Assembly: GCA_019694395.1 (NCBI GenBank)
Contig: JAIBCC010000032.1
Span: forward strand, 1 to 64,000
Origin: Pyrinomonadaceae bacterium
GTDB lineage: Bacteria > Acidobacteriota > Blastocatellia > Pyrinomonadales > Pyrinomonadaceae
Direction of reading: 5' to 3'
DNA length: 64,000 bases
The first letter of the stretch is position 1. Every line of letters starts with the position of its first letter. Shown in pieces: positions 25,862 through 33,804 of the stretch. Below the pieces are notes generated by a model. It did no database searches and was not told the origin of the DNA. It saw only the letters and a program-made list of their open reading frames with translations. A program made the position numbers and the translations under genes.

Positions 25862-27415
25862 TTAATAATTGATAGCAATTATCTTGTTCAAATTTTTCGA
25901 TAGTTCTTCAATCAGCGGTGAAAAAGGCGCATCTTCCAGCATTGGCGGCACAATTTCTCTGATTTTTCGGTAAATTTCGCGTAAAGGTTTTCCCGGTTGC
26001 ATGGGTTTGGCAAACTCTAAGGCTTGAGCGGCAGCAAGCATTTCTATCGCCAAAATGTTTTTTAAGTTTTCCGTAATCGTCCGCAGTTTTAAGGCAGAAG
26101 TCATTCCCATTGAAACGTGGTCTTCCGTTCCGGCTGAGGTCGGCAACGAATCGGTTGAAGCCGGATGCGCCAGAACTTTGTTTTCGCCGCAAAGCGCAAC
26201 CGCCGTAACGTGGGCAATCATAAAGCCCGAATTTATACCCGATTCTTTGACCAAAAATGCCGGCAACCCCGACAAATCAGGGTTGACCAATCTTTCAATC
26301 CGCCGTTCGCTGATTGCTCCAAGTTCCGAAGCCGCAATTGCCGCATAGTCAAACGCCATTGCCAACGCTTCGCCGTGAAAATTCCCGCCCGATAAAACTT
26401 TGTCTTCATCAGGAAAAATCAGCGGATTGTCAGTAGCGGAATTAAATTCTATTTCGCACAAATGCTCAACGTGCGCCAGCGCATCACGCACCGCACCGTG
26501 AACTTGCGGCATACAACGCAAACTGTATGCGTCCTGCACTCTCGCCTGAGCCTTTTCGGAAACCAAAATTTCGCTGCCTTCGGTTAAATTCAAAAGATTT
26601 TCGGCAACCGCAATTTGTCCGTTAAAAGGTCGCATCTGATGAATCAAAGCATTGAAAGCATCCTTTTTGCCGTAAAGTGCTTCAAGCGTCATTGCGCCGC
26701 AAATATCCGCTAATTGACAGAGAAATTTCAGTTCTTTCAAAGCGATTGCGCCAACAGCAGTTAAAGCCTCTGTGCCGTTAATCAACGCTAATCCTTCTTT
26801 AGCCTCTAAGGTCAAAGGCTTAATTTCCGCCCGTTTTAATGCTTCGCCGCCCGGCATTATTTCCCCTTGATAAAACGCTGCGCCTTCACCAATCAGAACG
26901 GATGCAGCGTGTGCCAATGGCGATAAATCTCCCGATGCACCAACCGAACCTTTTTCGGGAATCACAGGCGTAACTCCGCGATTAAGCATTTCGAGTAAAG
27001 TTTCAACCACGACAGGACGTGCGCCTGAATGCCCTTTGGCTAAAACATTGGCACGAAGCAAAAGAACCGTGCGGGCTTCGGTAATTGATAAAGGTTTCCC
27101 GATTCCGCAACAATGTGATCGGACTAGATTTAGCTGTAATTTTGTCAATTCTTTATTTGAAATCGAAACATTCGCCAATCTGCCGAACCCGGTATTGATT
27201 CCATAAACAACTGCGCCGCTTTTTAATTTTTCGGTCAAAAAACAATAAGATTTTTCGACCTTTTGCTTTGCTGTTGCTGATAACAAAAATTGTGTTCGAT
27301 TGTTTTCTAATTGGCTCAGATGTTCAAAAGTCAAATTCTTACCGTCAACGAAAACAGCTGATTTGGAGCAACTGAAATCCGTTTTTAGCGAAGTAATTTT
27401 TTTTGTGTTGACCAT
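25862..27415 (-). CDS. hutH: Histidine ammonia-lyase
   Basis: This enzyme of the aromatic amino acid lyase family converts L-histidine to urocanate and ammonia. The self-made MIO cofactor derives from Ala150-Ser-Gly152 in GSVGASGDLSPLAHA. The catalytic Tyr region is YGINTGFGRLANV. The C-terminal TEDHVSMG carries the Glu typical of histidine lyases rather than phenylalanine or tyrosine lyases. The ATG at 27415 gives 517 residues, the normal length; the open frame reaches a TTG at 27496, which would add 27 atypical residues. No hutU, hutI or hutG is nearby. Instead it leads an operon with a desaturase and an acyltransferase, so a biosynthetic or regulatory use of urocanate is conceivable. Confidence 0.93.
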   Translation of the reverse strand: MVNTKKITSLKTDFSCSKSAVFVDGKNLTFEHLSQLENNRTQFLLSATAKQKVEKSYCFLTEKLKSGAVVYGINTGFGRLANVSISNKELTKLQLNLVRSHCCGIGKPLSITEARTVLLLRANVLAKGHSGARPVVVETLLEMLNRGVTPVIPEKGSVGASGDLSPLAHAASVLIGEGAAFYQGEIMPGGEALKRAEIKPLTLEAKEGLALINGTEALTAVGAIALKELKFLCQLADICGAMTLEALYGKKDAFNALIHQMRPFNGQIAVAENLLNLTEGSEILVSEKAQARVQDAYSLRCMPQVHGAVRDALAHVEHLCEIEFNSATDNPLIFPDEDKVLSGGNFHGEALAMAFDYAAIAASELGAISERRIERLVNPDLSGLPAFLVKESGINSGFMIAHVTAVALCGENKVLAHPASTDSLPTSAGTEDHVSMGMTSALKLRTITENLKNILAIEMLAAAQALEFAKPMQPGKPLREIYRKIREIVPPMLEDAPFSPLIEELSKNLNKIIAINY

Positions 27416-27513
27416 ATAATTTTCAGTTTTAAAAGCCAACAAGTTGAGCAAATATTTCGCTTTTTTGCGCCATAAAATTTCTTCAAATATTTCCAAAAAC
27501 TTGTCGTTTCAAT

Positions 27514-27546
27514 TACAAGTGGCGAAAAAATTCCAGAAATTTCATT
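27514..27546 (-). promoter_or_regulatory. ECF-type promoter-like element, copy B
   Basis: On the minus strand AATGAAATTT, 12 bases, CGCCACTTG. It lies about 100 bases upstream of the hutH ATG at 27415 and just upstream of the alternative TTG at 27496. Downstream genes are hutH, the desaturase and the acyltransferase. Confidence 0.5.
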
Positions 27547-27572
27547 TGGAAAAAAATATTTTTTGATTTTTT

Positions 27573-28487
27573 TTAGCGGCGAACTCTAAAAGTATATTCA
27601 GCAATAGATTCGGCAGGTTTTTCGGGCGATTTTCCTTCCAGAAAAATGATGTAAGTTTGATTTGAAAGTTTATCGGCGGGTAAATTTAGATTGAGTGATT
27701 TGAGATTGGAAGTTGTAAAAATAGTTTCTCCGTCAGCGGTTTTGACGGTAGCTTGGTAAGTAGCGTATTTGGCGGAGTCTTTTGGCAAACTCAAATTAAG
27801 ATTGATTTTGCCAACATTTGGTGTAATTTTGAGAAATTGTTCGCCGTTGCTCCGCAGAGTTCCGGGGAAAAGGGTGAAAGTTGCTAAAGTCGGTTTAATC
27901 GGCTCGGTAGTTTTCGGAGTTGGTGTCGGCGTAGGTGTTGACGGCGTAGGAGTTTTGACTGCTACATTTTTATTCGGCTGATTAATATTTTCACTAATTG
28001 GGCTGGGCGATTCCGTTTTGTCTGCGATAATCGGAGTTGGCGATCCGGTTGGCGTAATTTGAACCGTTTCCTCTTTTTTGTTTTGCCGATTCAGCCAAAG
28101 AACAAAAACGCCGCCGAGCAATAAAACGGCTAAAGCGGTGAAAGCTAAGGCTTTAGATAAACTGAAACTGCCGAGAAGTTTCTGCCAAAACGGAATTTTC
28201 GATTCTGCTCCGATAATTTCGACAGGTTTGGCTTGGACATTTTTCAGAAAGATTTGAGCAGATTTCAGTTTTTCGTATCTTGCTGGAGTCAGCAAATAAT
28301 TCTTTTCAAAATGCAAGCGTTCATTTGCCGAAAGTCCGCCTTGTAAATAAGCGTAAATCAGTTCATCTTCAATAATTTGGGCGGATTCAGTTAGCTCTGC
28401 GCTGACGGCTAATTCTTCTTCCAAATCATTTGCCTCAATTTCGCCTAATTCACCTAAATAATATTTTTTTATCTTTGTTTCAATCAT
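27573..28487 (-). CDS. Putative anti-sigma factor, single-pass membrane protein
   Basis: This 304-residue protein has a cytoplasmic N-terminal helical region at about 1-85 (YYLGELGEIEANDLEEELAV... ANERLHFEKNYLLTPARYEKL split here). A single transmembrane helix follows (about 112-132, ALAFTALAVLLLGGVFVLWL), then a Pro/Thr-rich linker (TPTPSTPTPTPTPK) and a C-terminal beta-rich periplasmic domain (TFTLFPGTLRSNGEQFLKI ... YTFRVRR). The topology is that of acidobacterial anti-sigma factors, but the zinc-binding HxxxCxxC motif is absent. It lies 58 bases downstream of the ECF sigma gene. A copy of the putative ECF promoter is right in front of its ATG, suggesting autoregulation. Confidence 0.7.
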   Translation of the reverse strand: MIETKIKKYYLGELGEIEANDLEEELAVSAELTESAQIIEDELIYAYLQGGLSANERLHFEKNYLLTPARYEKLKSAQIFLKNVQAKPVEIIGAESKIPFWQKLLGSFSLSKALAFTALAVLLLGGVFVLWLNRQNKKEETVQITPTGSPTPIIADKTESPSPISENINQPNKNVAVKTPTPSTPTPTPTPKTTEPIKPTLATFTLFPGTLRSNGEQFLKITPNVGKINLNLSLPKDSAKYATYQATVKTADGETIFTTSNLKSLNLNLPADKLSNQTYIIFLEGKSPEKPAESIAEYTFRVRR

Positions 28488-28502
28488 TGTCGTCGGTTAT
28501 CT

Positions 28503-28534
28503 TTAAATGGCGAAAATCACGCACAAATTTCATT
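28503..28534 (-). promoter_or_regulatory. ECF-type promoter-like element, copy C (anti-sigma gene)
   Basis: On the minus strand AATGAAATTT, 12 bases, CGCCATTTA, ending 16 bases before the ATG at 28487. The predicted start would give a leader of only about 10-15 bases. It lies in the gap between the ECF sigma gene and its presumed anti-sigma gene, the usual place for an autoregulated promoter. Confidence 0.55.
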
Positions 28535-28545
28535 CGGCTGAAAAA

Positions 28546-29100
28546 TTATTTTAATTTATTTTTGACGCAATTTTCCAACCTTTGCCTGAGTCGAAAAATT
28601 TTCAGTCTCAAATTGTTGGTTGAAATATCAAGTTTTGCTGCCAAGATTTCCCGATGTTCGATTGATTTTTCAAAAGGCAAATCGGCAAAATAATCGCGTA
28701 AAAATTCTTTTTCTTCCGCCTTTAGATTTTCAAAACATTCACGTTGCAACGCATAATCATCCGTCTCCTCTTTAATTTCAAAACGCGTTTTTTCTGCATA
28801 AAATCCGTCCACCGCGATTCTTTCTTTCTCTGTTTTCTTTAATCTTTCCAAAAAAACAAATCTGGCAACCCCAAAGCTATATTTGGTTAAATCATCAATT
28901 TGCACATTGTTTGAGACTTTAACGGCAACCCGGTCAAGTGTTTCATCCGCCGCCATTTCAGGTTCGTCATCGCCTTTGATCTGGAAAAAACGGATTAAGG
29001 ATGCGCGTAATTTTGTATAAGAAACGGCTGAACTTTCCTTTACGGGTGAAAGGTCATTGAGTAATTTAGCAAAAGATTCAGTTGTCAGCGGTTCAGCCAT
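28546..29100 (-). CDS. ECF-type sigma-70 family factor (diverged)
   Basis: Starting at ATG 29100, the product is 184 residues. Region 2-like helices span about 20-95, with DDLTKYSFGVARFVFLERLKK resembling the core-binding and -10 recognition helices. The C-terminal helix-turn-helix (EHREILAAKLDISTNNLRLKIFRLRQRLENCV split by sense) matches sigma region 4, ending in the typical R-x-x-x-R-L-x-x-C pattern. The sequence is far from the classic RpoE group, so confidence rests on architecture and on the membrane anti-sigma gene directly downstream. Its probable targets are the AATGAAATTT-N12-CGCCA elements. Confidence 0.75.
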   Translation of the reverse strand: MAEPLTTESFAKLLNDLSPVKESSAVSYTKLRASLIRFFQIKGDDEPEMAADETLDRVAVKVSNNVQIDDLTKYSFGVARFVFLERLKKTEKERIAVDGFYAEKTRFEIKEETDDYALQRECFENLKAEEKEFLRDYFADLPFEKSIEHREILAAKLDISTNNLRLKIFRLRQRLENCVKNKLK

Positions 29101-29203
29101 CTTCAAAAATAGTTGAATTTAAGGATTTGGGGGGATAGGTTTTAGAAAACTAATTGATGATACAGATTTTTCAGGAATTTTGAAATAAAACCCCCAAAAA
29201 TCT

Positions 29204-30814
29204 CTAATTATCTTTCTCAAACTGTTCGATTATCATTCCAATCAAGCCAAAATCCGAAACAGTTTTTCGCTCAATTCCGTTGCCGTCAAAACGTGTTTCA
29301 GTTAAATAAAATGAATCCGCGTTTTTATTTTCGTCTTTCAATTCGCTTAAAGTTTCGACGATTTTTTCGGCTGAATCCGAATCTTTGGCAAAAGTTATAC
29401 TGATCGCATTATTTTTGGCAAATCGTTGAAAATATTCACTTTTAGTAAAATTATTTCCGTCTTTGGCTTGTAAGCATTTTGTCACACTTTCCGAATCGCC
29501 CAAAATTAAATAGTTTTCAATAATTGCCGCCGAAAGAGTTTTGTCGTTCGATTGCCAAAGATTTGGGTTGACCTGCGCCTTAAAATTGATTTCTTTGGTA
29601 ATTGATTTTTTTACTGCTTCTTCATCTTTAATCTCTGCAATAACAACACTTTTATCGCCTTCTTCGTCGAATCTGACCGTCACAATTTCCGACCCGACCG
29701 CACCTAAGAAAGTTTCGATATTTTCCACGCCGTAAGGTTGAAAGAAATTGCCGGAAACGGTTGTCAAAATCTTTCCGCTCATCGCATCAACCTGTTTGGA
29801 GGTCGTCAACAAAATACTTCGCCAAGCCACATTCGGATTTTGCAAATTATATCTGGTAAAGGAGTTAATATCATTCGGTAAAAATTTTGCGGCTTGAAAA
29901 TTAGAATCGTTTTTAGCAATCAGAGTTTCTTTCCAAACACTAGAAACTTCTGCCTCGGTTTTGATGAAAATTTTGTCCTCAATTCCTTGTTCGGTTTTTC
30001 GGGCAATCCAGCTCGCTTCTTTGGCGGTTTTTTGGACAATAACCGGCAAAATTTTAGCGATAAACGAGCGCACCAGATCTTCTTCCGACGCATTAATGGC
30101 AGTTGAAACGCCGGCTAAATTTGCAAGCTGCGCGATTCCGTCCGGTGAAATATAACCGATTGCCAAACTTCCTTCGCCTGCACTTTCACGAACTCGCGCA
30201 AGGCTTTCATTTTTCAAAAGATTGTCGCCTTCGCCTTTTTTAACCGCTAAACATTTGTCAATAATTGTTTCGTCATTACCAACGTAAATTATACTGCCCG
30301 TGATACTTGCAAAAATTTTCTGTCCGTTTTTACTTGTCCAGTTAAAGAATTTGACACCGTTTTTTTCGCCTTTGTCGAGTTTGACATCATCGCCGTAATT
30401 TTCTTTGGCAAAACGTCCGATTTGGTTTTCGACCAATGAAACTGCGGTGGACTCCCAGGTGTGTGTGTCCGCAATTAAGGCAAAACGCGGCTTAAAATTC
30501 AAAATTGCCGATTCATCCGTAATTTGTTTTTCCGAAGTTTCAAAACCTGTCACAACTACTGCGACTTGTGTGTTTTTGAGCGAAGAAAAATTTGGGATAG
30601 TTTTGGCAAACTGCTGAAAAGATTTACTTTGCGTCAATGCCTGCAAAGTTTCGCCTAAATCGTTGGTTTCCAGATAAATTAACGTTTCAGCCGGAGCAAG
30701 AGTGCGTAAATCCGTTTTTTTAACTGAGCTGCAAGAGGAAAGTAAAAAATAAGAAGTAAAAAGTAAAAAACAGAAAGGTAATGATCTAATAAAATTTAAT
30801 AACGGCTGTTTCAT
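29204..30814 (-). CDS. Lipoprotein of unknown function, DUF3352-like
   Basis: This 536-residue exported protein has a hydrophobic signal (FCFLLFTSYFLLSSC) and a lipobox LLSSC at about residue 28, so it is probably a lipoprotein. The mature region starts TLAPAETLIYLETNDLGETLQALTQSKSFQQF. It contains alternating alpha/beta segments and DNFxxG-like strands (FALIADTHTWESTAVSLVE, IIYVGNDETIIDKCL, ISITFAKDSDSAEKIVETL) seen in DUF3352-type secreted proteins. No catalytic motif is visible. The signal peptide is encoded by word-repeat DNA (TTTTTACTTTTTACTTC at 30739-30775). It lies upstream of the ECF sigma gene on the same strand, with a 100-base gap. Confidence 0.65.
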   Translation of the reverse strand: MKQPLLNFIRSLPFCFLLFTSYFLLSSCSSVKKTDLRTLAPAETLIYLETNDLGETLQALTQSKSFQQFAKTIPNFSSLKNTQVAVVVTGFETSEKQITDESAILNFKPRFALIADTHTWESTAVSLVENQIGRFAKENYGDDVKLDKGEKNGVKFFNWTSKNGQKIFASITGSIIYVGNDETIIDKCLAVKKGEGDNLLKNESLARVRESAGEGSLAIGYISPDGIAQLANLAGVSTAINASEEDLVRSFIAKILPVIVQKTAKEASWIARKTEQGIEDKIFIKTEAEVSSVWKETLIAKNDSNFQAAKFLPNDINSFTRYNLQNPNVAWRSILLTTSKQVDAMSGKILTTVSGNFFQPYGVENIETFLGAVGSEIVTVRFDEEGDKSVVIAEIKDEEAVKKSITKEINFKAQVNPNLWQSNDKTLSAAIIENYLILGDSESVTKCLQAKDGNNFTKSEYFQRFAKNNAISITFAKDSDSAEKIVETLSELKDENKNADSFYLTETRFDGNGIERKTVSDFGLIGMIIEQFEKDN

Positions 30815-30873
30815 TTCACTAAAATTATGAACGAAAACAGTTTACAAGGCAAAAAAATCTTTTCACCTAAGTT

Positions 30874-30888
30874 TGGAACGCTGTTTGC
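30874..30888 (+). promoter_or_regulatory. Sigma-54 -24/-12 promoter of the 39-residue peptide gene
   Basis: TGGAACG, four bases, TTGC, followed by A: 10 of 11 consensus positions of TGGCACG-N4-TTGC are matched with exact GG/GC spacing. The predicted start near 30900 leaves a leader of about 50 bases that holds a strong AAGGAG site. The leader also contains ATACATT/AATGTAT (30903-30920), a 7-base inverted repeat. Confidence 0.65.
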
Positions 30889-30950
30889 AGTAGGTAGGTT
30901 AAATACATTTTGGAATGTATGAAAAGATTACATCAAGGAGAAATAAGGTT

Positions 30951-31070
30951 ATGGGATTACTAAGAGGTGGTTTAGCAGGATTAGGAGCTTGGAAATTAGG
31001 CGGCGGTATTATCAGCACGATCATTATTTTTGTTGTCTTGTATTGGCTGCTCGGATTTTTCATGCGCTAA
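30951..31070 (+). CDS. 39-residue glycine-rich single-pass membrane peptide
   Basis: The reading frame MGLLRGGLAGLGAWKLGGG + IISTIIIFVVLYWLLGFFMR has a strong AAGGAG (30935-30940) upstream, a sigma-54-type promoter at 30874 and a Rho-independent terminator 25 bases after the stop, so a complete transcription unit supports it despite its size. The first half is Gly-rich with two basic residues. The second half is one transmembrane helix ending in Arg. No family was recognised. Similar architecture is seen in small membrane stress peptides and in holin or toxin peptides, but nothing here distinguishes these. The gene is flanked by a divergent lipoprotein gene and an SDR gene. Confidence 0.75.
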   Translation: MGLLRGGLAGLGAWKLGGGIISTIIIFVVLYWLLGFFMR

Positions 31071-31095
31071 AAATTTTACAATTTATAAACAAATC

Positions 31096-31122
31096 AAAGG
31101 CACAAATTTCGTGCCTTTTTTG
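31096..31122 (+). terminator. Rho-independent terminator of the 39-residue peptide gene
   Basis: AAAGGCAC, a seven-base loop and GTGCCTTTTTTG: a perfect 8-base stem followed by a T-run. It begins 26 bases after the peptide stop codon and isolates this unit from the SDR gene. Confidence 0.9.
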
Positions 31123-31176
31123 TTATTTAAAGTCTTTTAGAAATCTACGGTTTTTTTATGTTAATATTTTGTCACT

Positions 31177-31962
31177 ATGAGCGAAAATATTTTCAAAGAC
31201 AATATTTTACAAGGCAAAGTTGCCTTTGTAACAGGCGGCGGAACAGGGATCACGGGCGGCGTGGCACGCGCCTTGGCAGAAGCCGGAGCAAAACTGGCAA
31301 TCACTTCCCGAAAAATCGAAAATCTGGAAGCTGCGGCAAAAATAATTACAGATAACGGCGGAGAATGTTTGCCGGTTGTTTGTGATGTGCGCGATTACGA
31401 AGCAGTTGAAAAAGCGATTGCCGCCACGGTCGAAAAATACGGCAAAATTGATATTGTCGTCAATGGTGCGGCAGGCAATTTTTTGTGCAAGGCGAACGAG
31501 CTTTCAACCAACGGTTTCGGAACGGTAGTTGATATTGATACCAAAGGAACTTTTAATGTTTGCCGCGCCGCTTTTGAAGAATTAAAAAAATCACGCGGAC
31601 AGATTTTGAATATCAGTGCAACTTTGCATTATCTGGCAACACCGATGCAGATTCACGTTTCGGCGGCAAAAGCCGGAGTAGATGCAATTACGCGTAATCT
31701 TTCAGTGGAATGGGGGCGTTATGGGATTCGCGTTAACGGAATCGCACCGGGACCGATTGAAGATACCGAAGGAATGAAACGGCTTTTGTTGCCGGAATTA
31801 AAAGACAAATTGGTCAAACGAATTCCGGTCGGAAGATTCGGACGTATTAAAGACATCGAAAATTCCGCCCTTTTCCTTTGTTCCGATGCCGCAAGTTATA
31901 TCAATGGTGTGACGCTTGTAGTTGACGGCGGACAATGGTTATTGGGAACGAGTTTAGGGTAA
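31177..31962 (+). CDS. SDR oxidoreductase, peroxisomal-type 2,4-dienoyl-CoA reductase-like
   Basis: This 261-residue short-chain dehydrogenase has the Rossmann motif VTGGGTGITGGVARALAEAG near residue 17, NGAAGNFL as the NNAG-equivalent, and an atypical active site with ISATLHYLATPMQIHVSAAKAGVDAITR. The pairing of NGAAGNFL with a Tyr-less 'ATLHY...SAAKA' site is the pattern of mammalian peroxisomal DECR2 and its bacterial relatives, which reduce 2,4-dienoyl-CoA with NADPH during unsaturated fatty acid beta-oxidation. No ribosome site precedes the ATG and a TTAATATT lies 12-20 bases upstream, so the message may be leaderless. The 3' end overlaps the convergent gene by nine bases. Confidence 0.9.
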   Translation: MSENIFKDNILQGKVAFVTGGGTGITGGVARALAEAGAKLAITSRKIENLEAAAKIITDNGGECLPVVCDVRDYEAVEKAIAATVEKYGKIDIVVNGAAGNFLCKANELSTNGFGTVVDIDTKGTFNVCRAAFEELKKSRGQILNISATLHYLATPMQIHVSAAKAGVDAITRNLSVEWGRYGIRVNGIAPGPIEDTEGMKRLLLPELKDKLVKRIPVGRFGRIKDIENSALFLCSDAASYINGVTLVVDGGQWLLGTSLG

Positions 31963-33687
31963 TGAGAAAACTCTCTCATTACTAATTTCAATTTCATAGC
32001 GTTCGTCAAGAAGGTTATCCAAGATAAAAACTTTTGCTAACAATCTAATTTCCAAACGGTCAAAATTATTTGCTAAAGATACAGTTCGAGAGAAATCGTT
32101 TTCTGCTAAATTCTTGATGACAAAATTGGAATTGTTTAAGTTTTTAAAGAGAGAGTCACCAATTCCGTCGCCAAATCCCATAGCAAGTTTGATTTCACCA
32201 TTTGCATAGGCATCTTCCCGTTTATCTTTATCTTTAACCAAATTAACAAAACTTTCTATCAGACGGCTAAATTTCGGAGCGGTTTTCTCAAGAATAGAAA
32301 ACGATTTTGCAAGATCAAGGAAAGAATAACCTCTTGCTATTTGCCAGCTTGAAGAATAATCCTCTTCGCTTTTCGTTAGTTCTTTATCTAATGTTTCGGC
32401 GACATTTATTAGTTCTGCACTTAGTTCTTTATCTCTACTTATCAAAACTAAATCTATAATATTTTTGGTCAGTTCATATCTTTCTTTGTTGGATAGCTTT
32501 TCTGAGGCTAATCTTTTTGTTCTTTCGATAATCTGTCGTTTTTCTTTTTCGTTTAATCTGTCTTGATGTAGTTTTTCAAAAAGATTTTCTATTTCTTGCT
32601 CTCGTTTTTCTGCAATGTTTAATTGTTCTTTGAAAGAATTATGCGATTTTTTGAATTGGTCTTTGACAGAAGCAGATAGTTCTTCTTCATATTTAACTTC
32701 CTCAGCGTTAGCGGGATTTTTTTTATCAAACTTTTGTCGGATTAGTTCGGCTTCTTGTGGGGCATATTTTTCAATCAAATCAGCAATCTCAAATCCGTCA
32801 TCAAGACCATAACTAATTTTTTTAATCGCTAAAACCTGTTTTCCTAAGAACTTTGCTAAATCAATAATTGAATCATCCTTTAAGAGTTGTGGATTTTTAC
32901 CTTTTTGTTTACTTTCGATTGCAGCTTCTAAAAACTGACGAATAATATAATTCTGATTTGTATTAAGTTTCGCAGATTTTATGGTTTGCAAAGTTTCTTC
33001 TGCAAAAATACTTGCTTTTGTGGAATCATTCTCATAAATCATCTTAATTTCTCTAACCAATTCATCGGAAAAATCCTCTTTCAACATTCCACGAGCAACA
33101 TTGATTGCCTTATCAATCTCATCTCGAATGATGAATTCGAAAATAATTTGGTCTTCAAGTTTGTAGAAACTATCTCTAAAACTTAAATCTCCTTCAAATT
33201 GAGGAGTCATTTTCGAGGTTTCATTTAATAATTCAAACGCTAAATCAGGCTCGACTGTTGCCAAATTCCTAATTAAATGCGAACGTAAAGACTTGATTTG
33301 CCAAAACTTAAAGAAATACTGCGTTTCTAAACGATGGTAATTTTCCCCGATAACATTTTTTATGTAATTTGGCGATGCTTCCGTTACTATTTGAGAAATG
33401 TTTTTCTTGAGATTTGTTATTTCACCTTGAAACATGACACGAGCTTGAGGTTCATCGTATTTCCACAAAAGACATGCGGTTTTACTCATAAAATATTGCC
33501 GATTTTCCTCTGCTTTCAGATTCGGAATTTCTTTAATTGTCTGACGTAAAAATTCAACCGCATTTTTTCGTAATTCAGGTGAAATTTCGGGCGGTTTTGG
33601 TGTAGAAACAACGGCTTGTTGCGCGAATATGTTTCCAAAAGGCAATAAACCGATGAGTATTGCCGACAAGGTCTTGTTTATGAGCAT
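31954..33687 (-). CDS. Secreted all-helical protein of unknown function
   Basis: This 577-residue exported protein has a signal peptide (LSAILIGLLPFGNIFAQ). Apart from a short Pro segment (VSTPKPPEISPEL) it is almost wholly alpha-helical, rich in Glu and Lys, with TPR-like or solenoid helix pairs (SHLIRNLATVEPDLAFELLNE, FIIRDEIDKAINVARGML) and a long coiled coil at about 345-395 (KREQEIENLFEKLHQDRL, NEKEKRQIIERTKRLASEKL). No catalytic motif is visible. Acidobacterial genomes carry many such secreted helical repeat proteins. GGAGG precedes the ATG. It is divergent from trpE and convergent with the SDR gene. Confidence 0.7.
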   Translation of the reverse strand: MLINKTLSAILIGLLPFGNIFAQQAVVSTPKPPEISPELRKNAVEFLRQTIKEIPNLKAEENRQYFMSKTACLLWKYDEPQARVMFQGEITNLKKNISQIVTEASPNYIKNVIGENYHRLETQYFFKFWQIKSLRSHLIRNLATVEPDLAFELLNETSKMTPQFEGDLSFRDSFYKLEDQIIFEFIIRDEIDKAINVARGMLKEDFSDELVREIKMIYENDSTKASIFAEETLQTIKSAKLNTNQNYIIRQFLEAAIESKQKGKNPQLLKDDSIIDLAKFLGKQVLAIKKISYGLDDGFEIADLIEKYAPQEAELIRQKFDKKNPANAEEVKYEEELSASVKDQFKKSHNSFKEQLNIAEKREQEIENLFEKLHQDRLNEKEKRQIIERTKRLASEKLSNKERYELTKNIIDLVLISRDKELSAELINVAETLDKELTKSEEDYSSSWQIARGYSFLDLAKSFSILEKTAPKFSRLIESFVNLVKDKDKREDAYANGEIKLAMGFGDGIGDSLFKNLNNSNFVIKNLAENDFSRTVSLANNFDRLEIRLLAKVFILDNLLDERYEIEISNERVFSLP

Positions 33688-33804
33688 TTTAAACCTCCAA
33701 ATTGTGATGGGTGAATCTTACTCTTTTGTTATGTTGGGAGCAAGCTCATTTCAAAAAAATCAAGGCTTTACCAAAAATGGATTAACGATTACCATTGAAA
33801 AAGA

